Part shown: positions 27,335-37,241 of the stretch, piece after piece | How the letters are laid out: every line of letters begins with the position of its first letter | How positions within the stretch are numbered: the first letter of the stretch is position 1 | Source: Streptomyces sp. UW30 | Lineage (GTDB): Bacteria > Actinomycetota > Actinomycetes > Streptomycetales > Streptomycetaceae | Assembly: GCF_008042075.1 (NCBI RefSeq) | Contig: NZ_RDBN01000054.1 | Coordinates: 2,290 to 39,530, forward strand | Direction of reading: 5' to 3' | Length of the DNA stretch: 37,241 nucleotides | Program-made: the position numbers and the translations under genes | Notes under the pieces: generated by a model | Databases searched by the model: none | What the model was told of the DNA's origin: nothing | The model's input: the letters and a program-made list of their open reading frames with translations, nothing else

Positions 27335-28861
27335 ATGGCGCGGAACCTCCCCGCCTCCGTCGGCTTCCTCGTCGAGGTCAGCGAGGACGGGGGCTCGCCC
27401 CTCGACCCGGTCTTCGCGTCCCTCGGCTCCCGGACCGAACTGAGCGAGCGTATTGACGGTCAGAGCCTGCGCGCCGTCCTCCTGCACTCCGGTGCCCCGG
27501 ACAGCGCTCACGCCCACGCCCGGGGCACCACGGTGATCCTCGCCGGGGAGCTGTACAACCAGGACGAGTTGATCCGGCTGCTGCCCGGTGACGCGTCCCC
27601 GGTCGGCGACGCAGCCCTGGTCCTCGCTCTCTTCGCCGTCTACGACGTGCACGCGTTCCGGCTGCTGAACGGGCGGTTCGCCGCACTGGTCGGGTCCGCC
27701 GGCCGGACCGTGCTCGCCACCGACCATGCGGGGTCGGTGCCCCTGTACGCCTGCGCCACGGCCGGCCGGGTCCTGGCGGCGACCGAGGCAAAGGCGTTGC
27801 GGGCGGCTCCGGCCGGGCGGCCGATCGCCGCCCGGCCGGTCCGCCGGCTGGCCGGCGTCCACCAGGTACCGGCCGGCACCGTGCTGGACATCGCGGTGGG
27901 CACCGGGAAGTGCGTCGCCCACCAGACGTGGACGCCGCCGCTGGGCCGCCGGATCGTGTCGGAGAACGAGGCGGTCGACTCGGTCCGCCGGGTTCTGGAG
28001 CGTGCGGTGGCGGCGCGCACCGGCAGCGACACGCCCTTGGTGGTGCTCTCCGGGGGCATCGACTCCTCCAGCGTCGCGACGCTGGCCGCCCGCCGGTCGG
28101 CGGGGCCCATCGACACCGTCTCCATGGGCACCGAGGAGGCCGACGAGTTCCCGCAGGCCCGCGTCGTGGCCACCCATCTCGCCTCCGCGCACCGGGAGAT
28201 CAGCATGTCCACCGCCGACCTGTTGCGGCAACTGCCGCACGCGGTATGGGCGGCGGAGTCCCTGGACCCGGACATCATCGAGTACCTGCTGCCGCTGACG
28301 GCCCTGTATCTGCGACTGGAGGGGCCGGGCCGGCGGATCCTCACCGGGTACGGCGCCGACATCCCGCTGGGCGGCATGCACCGCGAGGACCGGCTGCCCC
28401 AGTTGGACACGGCCGTCTGCCACGACATGGCCACCTTCGACGGGCTGAACGAGATGACGCCGGTGCTCTCCGGCATCAGCGGCCACTGGTCCACCCACCC
28501 CTTCTGGGACCGTGACGTCCTGGACGTGCTGGTCGGTCTGGAAGCGGGGCTGAAGCGCCGTTACGGCCAGGACAAGTGGGTGCTGCGCGCCGCCATGGGC
28601 GATCTGCTGCCGCACGAGGTCGTCATCCGTCCCAAGCTCGGCGTGCACGAGGGCTCGGGCACCACCTCCTCGTTCACCCGGCTGCTGACGGAGTCGTCGG
28701 TGCCGCCCGGGAGCGTGCACCGGGCCAAGCACCTCGTCGTACAGCAGCTGTTCGACCAGGTCGTCGTCGAGGGCCGGCACCCGGACGAGGTGAAGACCGA
28801 CGCGGTCGTGCAGTGGGCCGCCGACCGGTTGGACGCCGACGCCCGGACGGCCGCCCAGTGA
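27335..28861 (+). CDS. bls: Beta-lactam synthetase
   Basis: The 508-residue product is an asparagine-synthetase-B relative that uses ATP to close the beta-lactam ring of carboxyethylarginine, giving deoxyguanidinoproclavaminate. The N-terminal glutaminase-like half lacks a catalytic cysteine. The C-terminal half has the pyrophosphate loop SGGIDSS (239-245). The Tyr/Glu dyad and lysine known from S. clavuligerus (Tyr348, Glu382, Lys443) are at 339 (TGYGADIPLGG), 373 (GLNEMTP) and 434 (RPKLGVHEG). All are shifted by nine, so the active site is intact. ATG 27335 follows the ceaS stop by two bases. Confidence 0.95.
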   Translation: MARNLPASVGFLVEVSEDGGSPLDPVFASLGSRTELSERIDGQSLRAVLLHSGAPDSAHAHARGTTVILAGELYNQDELIRLLPGDASPVGDAALVLALFAVYDVHAFRLLNGRFAALVGSAGRTVLATDHAGSVPLYACATAGRVLAATEAKALRAAPAGRPIAARPVRRLAGVHQVPAGTVLDIAVGTGKCVAHQTWTPPLGRRIVSENEAVDSVRRVLERAVAARTGSDTPLVVLSGGIDSSSVATLAARRSAGPIDTVSMGTEEADEFPQARVVATHLASAHREISMSTADLLRQLPHAVWAAESLDPDIIEYLLPLTALYLRLEGPGRRILTGYGADIPLGGMHREDRLPQLDTAVCHDMATFDGLNEMTPVLSGISGHWSTHPFWDRDVLDVLVGLEAGLKRRYGQDKWVLRAAMGDLLPHEVVIRPKLGVHEGSGTTSSFTRLLTESSVPPGSVHRAKHLVVQQLFDQVVVEGRHPDEVKTDAVVQWAADRLDADARTAAQ

Positions 28862-28943
28862 CGTGCGACCCGTCCACCGGCCACCTCTCGACCCCGCACC
28901 GTCCGTCCCACCCCGGATATCTGCACCGAACAGGGACTACACC

Positions 28944-30865
<1,922 letters not shown>

Positions 30866-30879
30866 TCCGTCGCACGGTC

Positions 30880-30926
30880 ACTGGCGGCGTGGGCCGGCCC
30901 GGGGAGGGCCGGCCCACGCCGCCAGT
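30880..30926. terminator. Strong terminator after cas, 21-bp perfect stem
   Basis: Bases 30880-30900 (starting ACTGGCGGCG) pair perfectly with 30906-30926 (ending CGCCGCCAGT) over a five-base loop. This very stable hairpin lies 15 bp after the cas stop and 121 bp before oat, so oat is probably transcribed mainly from its own promoter. Confidence 0.9.
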
Positions 30927-31047
30927 CGGTTGTCCAAGGTCCGTATGTCCACCCGGTACAGGGAAGAATGCCAGGGTCCGCCGGACGCCTGGTGAGCACT
31001 TCCGTCGGCCGGTGGACCGATATCCGCTTCCAGGGAGACGATCGACC

Positions 31048-32229
31048 ATGACAGACAGCGCAGCCTTCGATCCGCGAGGGTTCGCGGTGCACACCGCGCC
31101 CGTCGGGCTGGCGGACGACGGACGCGACGACTTCACCGTGCTGATGTCCACGGAGCCGGCCGTGGTGAGTGCGGTCTTCACGCGTTCCCGCTTCGCCGGG
31201 CCCAGCGTGCTGCTGAGCCGTGAGGCGGCCGCGGACCGCGGCGCCCGGGGTGTCGTCGTGCTCGCCCGCAACGCGAACGTGGCCACCGGGGCGCAGGGCG
31301 AACGCAACGCGCGCGAGGTGCGTGCCTCGGTCGCCCGGGCGGTCGGCCTGGCCGAGGACGAACTGCTCATCGCCTCCACGGGCGTGATCGGCAGGCAGTA
31401 TCCGATGGAGGGTATCCGGGACCACATCAAGACCCTTGCCCCGCCGGCTGCCGACGGCGGCTTCGAGCGGGCGGCACGGGCCATCATGACCACGGACACC
31501 CGGCCCAAGGTGGCCCGCAGGCGGGTCGGCGACGCGGTGATCACCGGCATCGCCAAGGGCGTCGGCATGATGGAGCCCGACATGGCCACCCTGCTGACCT
31601 TCTTCGCCACCGACGCCCGGCTGGACCCTGAGGAGCAGGACCGGGTCTTCCGCCGGGTCATGGACCGGACGTTCAACGCGGTCAGCATCGACACGGACAC
31701 CTCCACCAGCGACACCGCGGCGCTCTTCGCCAACGGCCTGGCGGGGCCCGTGGACCCCGTGGCGTTCGAACAGGCCCTGTACGAGGTGGCGTTGGAGCTG
31801 GTCAAGAGCATCGCGTCGGACGGCGAGGGCGCGAGCAAGCTCATCGAGGTGCGGGTGGGCGGGGCCCGGGACACCGCACAGGCCAAGCGCGTCGGCAAGG
31901 CGGTGGTCAACTCGCCGCTGGTGAAGACCGCGGTGCACGGCGGCGACCCCAACTGGGGGCGGGTGGCCATGGCGATCGGCAAGTGCTCCGAGGACACGGA
32001 CATCGACCAGGACAAGGTCGTCATCCGGTTCGGTGAGGTGGCCGTCTACCCGCCCGGTCGGCACGGCGGGCGCGACGAGGACGAGGTGCGCGCCGCGGTG
32101 GCCGAGCAGATGCGCGGCAGCGAGGTGGTCATCGGCATCGATCTCGCCATCGCGGACGGTGCCTTCACCGTGTACGGCTGCGACCTGACCGAGGGATACG
32201 TCCGGCTCAACGCCGACTATTCGACGTGA
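31048..32229 (+). CDS. oat: Ornithine acetyltransferase (ArgJ family)
   Basis: The 393-residue product is an N-terminal-nucleophile enzyme that moves acetyl groups between N-acetylornithine and glutamate. The self-cleavage site and nucleophile Thr181 lie in EPDMATLLTFF, the same number as OAT2 of S. clavuligerus. The oxyanion segment STGVIGRQYPME is also present. In clavam and clavulanate clusters, oat-type genes are thought to raise arginine supply; they are not strictly required. ATG 31048 has AGGGAGA upstream. A hairpin after the stop separates it from the convergent nitroreductase gene. Confidence 0.93.
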   Translation: MTDSAAFDPRGFAVHTAPVGLADDGRDDFTVLMSTEPAVVSAVFTRSRFAGPSVLLSREAAADRGARGVVVLARNANVATGAQGERNAREVRASVARAVGLAEDELLIASTGVIGRQYPMEGIRDHIKTLAPPAADGGFERAARAIMTTDTRPKVARRRVGDAVITGIAKGVGMMEPDMATLLTFFATDARLDPEEQDRVFRRVMDRTFNAVSIDTDTSTSDTAALFANGLAGPVDPVAFEQALYEVALELVKSIASDGEGASKLIEVRVGGARDTAQAKRVGKAVVNSPLVKTAVHGGDPNWGRVAMAIGKCSEDTDIDQDKVVIRFGEVAVYPPGRHGGRDEDEVRAAVAEQMRGSEVVIGIDLAIADGAFTVYGCDLTEGYVRLNADYST

Positions 32230-32237
32230 GCGCGAGC

Positions 32238-32266
32238 GCCCCTCACCCCGAGCGGGGGTGAGGGGC
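32238..32266. terminator. Bidirectional hairpin between oat and the nitroreductase gene
   Basis: GCCCCTCACCCC (32238-32249) pairs with GGGGTGAGGGGC (32255-32266) over five bases. It lies eight bases after the oat stop and ten bases from the stop of the convergent gene. Confidence 0.85.
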
Positions 32267-32276
32267 CGCGCCGCGT

Positions 32277-32921
32277 CTACCAGGTGTCGAGGTGCATCAC
32301 CTCGTCGAGCGGCTGTCGCGGCGCGGGCTTGAAGTCCGTGCCGATCGAGTACGCCGTCGGAAGCAGTGCCGCCTGGACGACGCCGTCGGGAATGCCCAGC
32401 AGCTCGGCTATCTCCTTCTCGTACATCAGATGCAGCGTGGTCCAGGCGGACGCCAGCCGGCGCGCCCGGGCGGCCAGCATGTAGCTCCACCCTGCCTGGA
32501 CGATCGACCCCCACATGCCCGCCTCGTTGTACTCGGGCGCCGCGCTCGCGTCCAGGCAGGGGATGACGTGAACGGGCACCTCGCTCATCCGCTCACCCAG
32601 GTAGGCGACGCTGCTGCCCACGCGCTGCTGCACCGCGTGACGTGCCGGGTCCTCCGGGTACAGCGTGCCGCACGCCCCCTCCGAGCCCAGATACGTCTGC
32701 ACCGCGCGCTGGTAGAAGCGACCGATCTCCGCCCGCTGCTTCGGGTCCGTGATGACCATCCAGTGCCAGGTCTGCCGGTTGCTCCCGGTGGGGGCCTGCA
32801 GGGCGACGTTGATGCATTCCTTGACGAGTTCCAGCGGCACCGGGCGGGTCAGGTCCAGCCGCTTGCGCACGGATCGGGTGGTGGTCAGCAGTTCGTCGGG
32901 GTTCAGTTCCAGCAACGACAT
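32277..32921 (-). CDS. Nitroreductase-family flavoprotein
   Basis: The 214-residue product has the FMN-binding signature of the nitroreductase family: TTRSVRKRLDL near residue 15, QAPTGSNRQTWHW near 45, and a C-terminal LLPTAYSIGTDFKPAPRQPL segment. These enzymes reduce nitro groups, quinones or activated C=C bonds with NAD(P)H. In this cluster it could reduce the exocyclic double bond left after clavaminate is deaminated and decarboxylated, since 5S clavams are saturated at that position (inference). ATG 32921 has AAGGGATG just before it. It follows the MFS gene after 98 bp that includes an imperfect hairpin (32974-33004), so it may be the last gene of the ATP-grasp/MFS operon or separate. 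Confidence 0.82.
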   Translation of the reverse strand: MSLLELNPDELLTTTRSVRKRLDLTRPVPLELVKECINVALQAPTGSNRQTWHWMVITDPKQRAEIGRFYQRAVQTYLGSEGACGTLYPEDPARHAVQQRVGSSVAYLGERMSEVPVHVIPCLDASAAPEYNEAGMWGSIVQAGWSYMLAARARRLASAWTTLHLMYEKEIAELLGIPDGVVQAALLPTAYSIGTDFKPAPRQPLDEVMHLDTW

Positions 32922-33019
32922 GGGTCATCCCTTGGTGTTGGCGGTCCGCGGGGACCGGGGTGGTGGGTGGACGAGCACCGCTCACACGCGGGTGCGAGCG
33001 GCACGCCGGTCGGGGTGGG

Positions 33020-34237
33020 TCAGGACTGCAGCACGGGGTCGGCGTCCTCGGGCGCCGGTGCCCGGCGCAGACGCGCGAGGACGAGGTGGATGCCGGCCGC
33101 CACAAGCCCCAGCGCCAGGCAGGCCGTCCAGACCGCGGTCGTGCCGGACGCCTCGATCAACTGGCTGCCGAGCAGCGGTGCCAGGGCCACGGACGTGCTC
33201 CACACCATCAGCAGCCTCCCCTGATAGCCGCCCTGTGCGTGGGGTGGTGCCAGGAGGGCCACGAGCACCATGCACGTGGGCCAGACGACGATCTCTCCCA
33301 GGCTCCAGAGCACCACGGTCGCCGCGTAGCCCGGCAGGGTGTGGACGAGGCCGGTGAGGCCGAAGCCGACGGCGGCGAGCACGGTGGCCGCGGCCAGTGC
33401 GGACTCCGGCCGCAGCCGCTGCGCGAATCGGCCGAGCGGCAGTTGGAACACCGCGATGACCAGGCCGTTCACCATCATGGCCGTGCCGTACTGCGCCGGG
33501 GTCAGCCCCTGCTCCGTCATGGTCAGCGGCAGTGCCACCAACGGCTGTTGGAACATGACCCCGAGCAACAGCACCGAGCCGAGCAGCACCAGCAGGGAAC
33601 GGTCCCGGCAGACGGCTCCCGTCCCCCGCCCGACGGGTCGGTCAGGCGGCTGGGCCGACTCCGGCCGGGTCTCCGGGAGGTAGCGGTAGACGATCACGCC
33701 GGCGACCAGGTTGGCGCCCGCGTTCACCAGGAACAGCACGAGGAAACCGTGCTCCGCGGCCACCCCGGCGGTGACGGCGGCGACCGAGAAGCCGAGGTTG
33801 GTCGCCCAGTACAGCAGGGAGAAGGCACGCGGCCGGTCGGCCTCCTCCACCAGGTCGGTCACGGCCGCCGCCCGGGCCGGCCGGGTCGCGTTGAGCCCCA
33901 CTCCCACGACCAGGGTGCCCGCGAGCAGCAGGACCTTGCTGTGCGCGGCGCCGAGCCCCAGCATGCCGACGACGGTCAGCGCCTCGCTGGCCAGCAGAAC
34001 CGCCCTGCGGCCGAGACGGTCCGCGAGCACTCCGCCGACCAGCGAGGCAAGGCCGCTGCCGATGCCGAACACCGCCATGACCACGCCGGTGAAGGACACC
34101 GAGTAGCCCCGCACGGTCGTCAGATAGATGGCGAGGAACGGTACGACGAAGCCGCCGGCGGACGTGATGAGCGTTCCGGCCCACAGCCACCAGAACGCCC
34201 TCGGCAGTCCTTCGAGGGCCGAGGCCCGCCGCTTCAC
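33020..34237 (-). CDS. MFS efflux transporter
   Basis: The 405-residue product has about 12 hydrophobic segments in two halves of six, the MFS loop motif GGVLADRLGRRAVLLAS between helices 2 and 3, and the GLNATRPARAAAVTDLVEE segment seen in MdtH-like drug exporters. It probably exports the clavam and gives some self-protection. GTG 34237 overlaps the stop codon of the upstream ATP-grasp gene by four bases (GTGA), so the ligase and exporter are translationally coupled. This suggests the ligase product is what is exported. Its substrate is inferred from position. Confidence 0.88.
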   Translation of the reverse strand: MKRRASALEGLPRAFWWLWAGTLITSAGGFVVPFLAIYLTTVRGYSVSFTGVVMAVFGIGSGLASLVGGVLADRLGRRAVLLASEALTVVGMLGLGAAHSKVLLLAGTLVVGVGLNATRPARAAAVTDLVEEADRPRAFSLLYWATNLGFSVAAVTAGVAAEHGFLVLFLVNAGANLVAGVIVYRYLPETRPESAQPPDRPVGRGTGAVCRDRSLLVLLGSVLLLGVMFQQPLVALPLTMTEQGLTPAQYGTAMMVNGLVIAVFQLPLGRFAQRLRPESALAAATVLAAVGFGLTGLVHTLPGYAATVVLWSLGEIVVWPTCMVLVALLAPPHAQGGYQGRLLMVWSTSVALAPLLGSQLIEASGTTAVWTACLALGLVAAGIHLVLARLRRAPAPEDADPVLQS

Positions 34238-35283
34238 GAGCCGTTCTCCGCCGTCTCGCGCCGCGGCACGAACCCGGTCGGCACCGTCTCCTCGGTCCAG
34301 CACAGCGGTTCACGGCCGAGGTGTACGCGCAGGGTGTCCGCCGCGAAGTCGATGCCGCTGCTGACCTGGACGAAGTGGTGCATGAAGCCCCCGCCGCCGA
34401 TGCGCGCGCCCATCTCCAGCAGGACCGGCCGCACCCCGCCGACCAACCGCAGCTCGGTGTGCGTGGCGCCCTGGTCGACGCCGAAGGCCCGGTGCGCGGC
34501 GACGACTTCCGCCTCGATCGCCGACAGGATCTCGGTGGGCAGCTGGGCCGGCGCCCGTAGCGTGGTCTCCTCGAAATACGGCCCCGTGATCTCCCCCTTC
34601 CAGGCGATGGCGCCGATCCGTACCCGGCCGTCGTGGACCAGGGACTCGGCGGAGATCTCGGGCCCGTCCAGGTACTCCTCGACCAGGACGCCGCCGCCCC
34701 CGCCCGTTTCGACGGGCTTGTGGGCACGGGCCTGAACCAGCTCCCAGGTGCGGCCGACGGCCTGTTCGAGCTGCTCCTTGTCGTCGACGCGGATGACGCC
34801 CAGGCTGGAGAATCCGCGGACCGGCTTCACCACCACCGGGAAGCGCAGCGTCAACGCGTCCGTCCAGTCCTCCGCGCGCTCCAGGAGGACGAACCCGGGC
34901 ACCTCGAGGCCCGCCTCGCTCAACCGGCGTCGCATGGCGCGCTTGTCCCGCACGATCGCCGCGGCCTGCTCGGACAGGCCGGTGAGCCCGAGGGCCTTCG
35001 CGGCACGGGCCGTGAAGGGCACCACCAGCTCGTTGCCCGCCATGATGCCGTCGAAGGGGTCGGCGCGGTGGCGCTCGACGAGTGCCGAGAGCGCGCTGTC
35101 CGGGTCCCCTTCGACGTCCAGGGGCAGCACCTCGGTGACCGCGGTGGCCTGCCGCGCCGCTTCGACGCTGGTTCCCGTCCAGGGGACGAGCACCACGTCG
35201 ACGCCGATCCGCTGGGCGGCGTCGAGCACCCACGGGGTGGTCAGGAGCTGGCCGACGAGAACTATCTTCGGGCGTTGCGCCAT
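34234..35283 (-). CDS. ATP-grasp ligase, probable amino-acid/peptide ligase
   Basis: The 349-residue product has an N-terminal pre-ATP-grasp domain (KIVLVGQLLTTPWVLDAAQR), the lysine-and-glycine-rich loop FPVVVKPVRGFSSLGV, VEEYLDGPEISAES, and the metal-binding end VLLEMGARIGGGGFMHH. This is the layout of L-amino-acid ligases and related carboxylate-amine ligases, but short. Clavulanate biosynthesis uses another ATP-grasp enzyme (GcaS, N-glycylclavaminate synthetase), so acylation of a clavam amine with an amino acid is plausible. ATG 35283 has CGGAG six bases upstream. It heads an operon with the exporter. The substrate is inferred, not shown. Confidence 0.85.
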   Translation of the reverse strand: MAQRPKIVLVGQLLTTPWVLDAAQRIGVDVVLVPWTGTSVEAARQATAVTEVLPLDVEGDPDSALSALVERHRADPFDGIMAGNELVVPFTARAAKALGLTGLSEQAAAIVRDKRAMRRRLSEAGLEVPGFVLLERAEDWTDALTLRFPVVVKPVRGFSSLGVIRVDDKEQLEQAVGRTWELVQARAHKPVETGGGGGVLVEEYLDGPEISAESLVHDGRVRIGAIAWKGEITGPYFEETTLRAPAQLPTEILSAIEAEVVAAHRAFGVDQGATHTELRLVGGVRPVLLEMGARIGGGGFMHHFVQVSSGIDFAADTLRVHLGREPLCWTEETVPTGFVPRRETAENGS

Positions 35284-35389
35284 GGCGATCTCCGAGGAGG
35301 AAGACGGCTGAGGAGCGAGTCGCCGGGTGGGAACAGAACCGAGCCGATCCCGATCACCAGCGACCCGCCGCACAGCCTGTCCTGTCGGC

Positions 35390-35506
35390 CTTGACGCACT
35401 CTTGCAAGCGATGTGACGCACCGGCACCGGACGCCGGGGGTGCTGGGCAACGCGGCGTCCGGCACCGGCTTGCAGTCGGTGGGACGACGCCTTGCACGAT
35501 TCTTGT
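35390..35506. promoter_or_regulatory. SARP-type direct repeats upstream of the ATP-grasp gene
   Basis: CTTGACGCACT CTTGC (CTTG cores at 35390 and 35401) is nearly identical to the repeats before the aminotransferase gene. Further cores occur at 35469, 35491 and 35502, spaced 22 and 11 bases. The pairs lie 107-223 bp upstream of the ATP-grasp ATG on the opposite strand, so relative to that gene the repeats read in reverse (CAAG). This is a probable SARP operator for the ligase/exporter operon. The 268 bp around it contain no gene. Confidence 0.6.
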
Positions 35507-35550
35507 CGTGGTGCGCCGGCGCCCGGCGCCGACCCGTGCCCGGCTGCGGC

Positions 35551-36522
35551 TCAGCCTCGGACGGTGACTCCGAAGCGCGACCGCAGGCGCCACACTTCCC
35601 ACGCCGAGACCGCGGTCACCGACAGCGGTCCGCCCAGCAGGGAGCAGAACTGGGCCACCGGCGGCCCCGCCGGCATGCCGCTGTCGATCAGATTGAAGAT
35701 GGCGAGCACCCACACCAGTACGCCGGTGACCACGGGCGGCAGCATCGGGTGGACATGGGCGGTGTTGAAGGCACTGCGGGCGGAGTACAGCGACGCGAGG
35801 ACGAAGAAGGGCAGCCCCCAGAAGATCGCGACCATCAGGACGAGCGCGAGCGGATACACCTGCCAGCCGTGCAGGCTGTCCTTGAGTCCCGTCCCGCCCA
35901 CGTAGATGACCGAGGCGAGGACCACCAGGGTCAGCACGTACCAGCCGGCCGCCTTTGCCGGGGCGCCGAGCCGGGAACGCATGTGCGGCCGCAGGTGTGG
36001 GGGCGCGTAGAGGATGAATCCGAGGATGACCAGCGGCCCTGTGCAGATCAGCAGGACGGGCGTGATGAGCGCGTTGGCGAAGCCCGCCTCCGCCGCGTTG
36101 TTCCAGCGGTCCTTCTCCACGCCGTAGACGAGGATCAGCGCGAGGGTGGCCAGGACGCCGAGCACGGTGCGGGCCACCTGGACGCGGTCCACGGTGCGGT
36201 CCACTATCCGGCCGTCGCCCTGCTGCACGAAGAGCCGGGTGGCGACGCGGTGTGCGGAGCGGATGATGGCGAAGGCGAGGTAGAACGGGGAGAAGTACGA
36301 CAGGCAGCTACCGCGGCGGCGCGCCGCGGGAGCGGGGGCGCCGGGCGGCGGGCCGTAGGGGTACGGGTTCGGATTCGGGTACGGGTTCGGCGCGGGCGGG
36401 CCGTAGGGGTTGCCGCCGGTGTGGGGCCCGTAGGCGTTGTTGGGGCCCCAGCCCTGGCCGCCCGGTCCGTTGCCGCCCGGTTGTCCCGAGCCGGGTCCAG
36501 GACCCCATCCCCCCGTTGCCAT
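35551..36522 (-). CDS. Multi-pass membrane protein with Gly/Pro/Asn-rich N-terminus
   Basis: The 323-residue product starts with about 75 low-complexity residues rich in Gly, Pro, Asn and Tyr (PNPYPNPNPYPYGPPPG), followed by about six hydrophobic segments, including VLGVLATLALILVYG and VLASVIYVGG. This resembles Streptomyces membrane proteins of unknown function. ATG 36522 precedes MATGGWGPGPG, a usual start for this type, with GGGAGAGGCC upstream. It is probably ordinary chromosome and marks the right edge of the clavam cluster. Function unknown. Confidence 0.75.
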   Translation of the reverse strand: MATGGWGPGPGSGQPGGNGPGGQGWGPNNAYGPHTGGNPYGPPAPNPYPNPNPYPYGPPPGAPAPAARRRGSCLSYFSPFYLAFAIIRSAHRVATRLFVQQGDGRIVDRTVDRVQVARTVLGVLATLALILVYGVEKDRWNNAAEAGFANALITPVLLICTGPLVILGFILYAPPHLRPHMRSRLGAPAKAAGWYVLTLVVLASVIYVGGTGLKDSLHGWQVYPLALVLMVAIFWGLPFFVLASLYSARSAFNTAHVHPMLPPVVTGVLVWVLAIFNLIDSGMPAGPPVAQFCSLLGGPLSVTAVSAWEVWRLRSRFGVTVRG

Positions 36523-36647
36523 GGCCTCTCCCACCGTTCGTTTCCGGCCAGTTGCTGTGTGTCGTCTGTCGACTTCGCGGCAGTGTAGTTGCTCCTGGGG
36601 TACGGGCGGTGGCGGGCGTGGGGAAGGTCCATGGACGTTGAGCCGAG

Positions 36648-37241
36648 TCAGCTTTCCGGCGCCGCGCCGAGGTCGAGGCCGGTGAGGGCGCCGACGGGGT
36701 CGAGGTCCGGGGTGCCGCGCGGCCACCAGTCGTCGTGGCCCGGTTCCGACTCGTACGGGTACCAGAGGCCGTCCCGGCCGAGGCGGAGCTGGAGATGGCC
36801 GCGGGGGTGGGTGAGCCGGTTGCGCCAGGGGCGGAAGGCGGGCAGGTCCGCGGCGAGGAGGAGAGGGCGGGCCCGGTCGAAGCGGCCGGCGGGTGGGTCC
36901 CAGGGTTCTTCGAGGACGGTGAGCCCTTCGAGGCCGCCCTGGCGCCAGGCGGCGACCGCGCGGGCCAGCTCGGCCGGGGTGCGGTCGGCGGCGGAGGCGA
37001 GGGACGAGTACAGGGCGCGCGTGGATGCGGTGAGGCCGGAACCGGGACGGGCGGCGGCGAGCCGGATGGCGTCCTGCCACAGGGTCAGTTCGGCGACGGG
37101 GTCGCGGCCGGTGCCGAGCAGGACGTGCGCGCGGGCGGCGGCCTCCGTCGCCAGCTGGTCCAGCGCGAAGGAGTCCGGGCCGCCCGGGGACGCCGGGTAG
37201 ACGGGGGGCTGCTCCGGATGCGGGGGCGTGGGCAACGGGGC
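36648..37241 (-). CDS. C-terminal part of a probable SWIM zinc-finger-associated protein (5' end outside window)
   Basis: The frame is open to the window edge, so the start is probably outside. The visible 197 or so residues have an Ala/Leu-rich helical part (LDQLATEAAARAHVLLGTGR, then LYSSLASAADRTPAELARAV) and a conserved tail (RGHLQLRLGRDGLWYPYES, then DDWWPRGTPDLDPVGALTGL). This resembles the end of Streptomyces proteins annotated as SWIM zinc-finger family, which are often next to SWF/SNF helicases. No zinc ligands lie in this part, so the call rests on the tail. A start at ATG 37235 cannot be excluded. Confidence 0.5.
   Translation of the reverse strand, partial: APLPTPPHPEQPPVYPASPGGPDSFALDQLATEAAARAHVLLGTGRDPVAELTLWQDAIRLAAARPGSGLTASTRALYSSLASAADRTPAELARAVAAWRQGGLEGLTVLEEPWDPPAGRFDRARPLLLAADLPAFRPWRNRLTHPRGHLQLRLGRDGLWYPYESEPGHDDWWPRGTPDLDPVGALTGLDLGAAPES

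Noticed and set aside
36523..37080. N-terminal extension of the right-flank membrane protein
   Set aside because: It is Pro/Arg-rich shadow sequence overlapping the SWIM-type gene. ATG 36522 gives the expected start.

Overview
The window looks like chromosomal DNA of a Streptomyces. Codon third positions are almost all G or C, GTG/TTG starts are common, rare TTA codons are confined to regulators, and the regulator types (SARP, large LuxR/LAL proteins, PucR-like, TetR) are typical of that genus. The species cannot be named from the sequence.

Layout. (1) 1-8180 is an accessory, partly decayed flank: a ferredoxin-reductase-type protein divergent from a frameshifted PucR-like regulator, fragments of further genes, two small secreted proteins, an in-frame FemX/AraC chimera, a dead ISAs1-family element, an IS5-type remnant and a GNAT acetyltransferase. 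(2) 8312-12562 is a self-contained TetR-controlled unit: a four-gene redox operon (SDR, NAD(P)-binding protein, Rid-family protein, FAD monooxygenase) divergent from its TetR regulator, with two tandem 15-bp palindromic operators between them. (3) 12650-18686 holds two divergent large LAL regulators. (4) 19143-35283 is a compact beta-lactam (clavam) gene cluster. (5) 35551-37241 is ordinary flank: a membrane protein and the 3' end of a SWIM-type protein gene.

The clavam cluster. The genes ceaS, bls, pah, cas and oat (25617-32229) encode the known route from glyceraldehyde-3-phosphate and L-arginine to clavaminic acid. Key catalytic residues are conserved: Glu57 in CeaS; Tyr/Glu/Lys at 339/373/434 in Bls; His144, Glu146, His279 and Arg293 in Cas; Thr181 in Oat. 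Around them are a SARP with an ATPase domain (Cvm7-like), a class III aminotransferase (Cvm6-like), an aldo/keto reductase (Cvm1-like), a serine-hydroxymethyltransferase-like PLP enzyme (as in the alanylclavam gene set), a nitroreductase, an MFS exporter and a small ATP-grasp ligase. No clavulanate-specific late genes (clavaldehyde dehydrogenase, cyp/fd, ClaR) are present, so a 5S clavam is more likely than clavulanic acid. The SHMT-like enzyme with the ATP-grasp ligase suggests a clavam-bearing amino acid capped with another amino acid, of the valclavam/clavamycin kind. That is an inference.

Regulation. CTTG-core direct repeats with an 11-bp period, as expected for a SARP, lie in front of the aminotransferase, in the SHMT/ceaS divergent region and upstream of the ATP-grasp gene. 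In-frame TTA codons in the SARP (one) and one LAL regulator (two) suggest bldA-dependent control. Strong hairpins separate cas from oat and close the convergent gene pairs.
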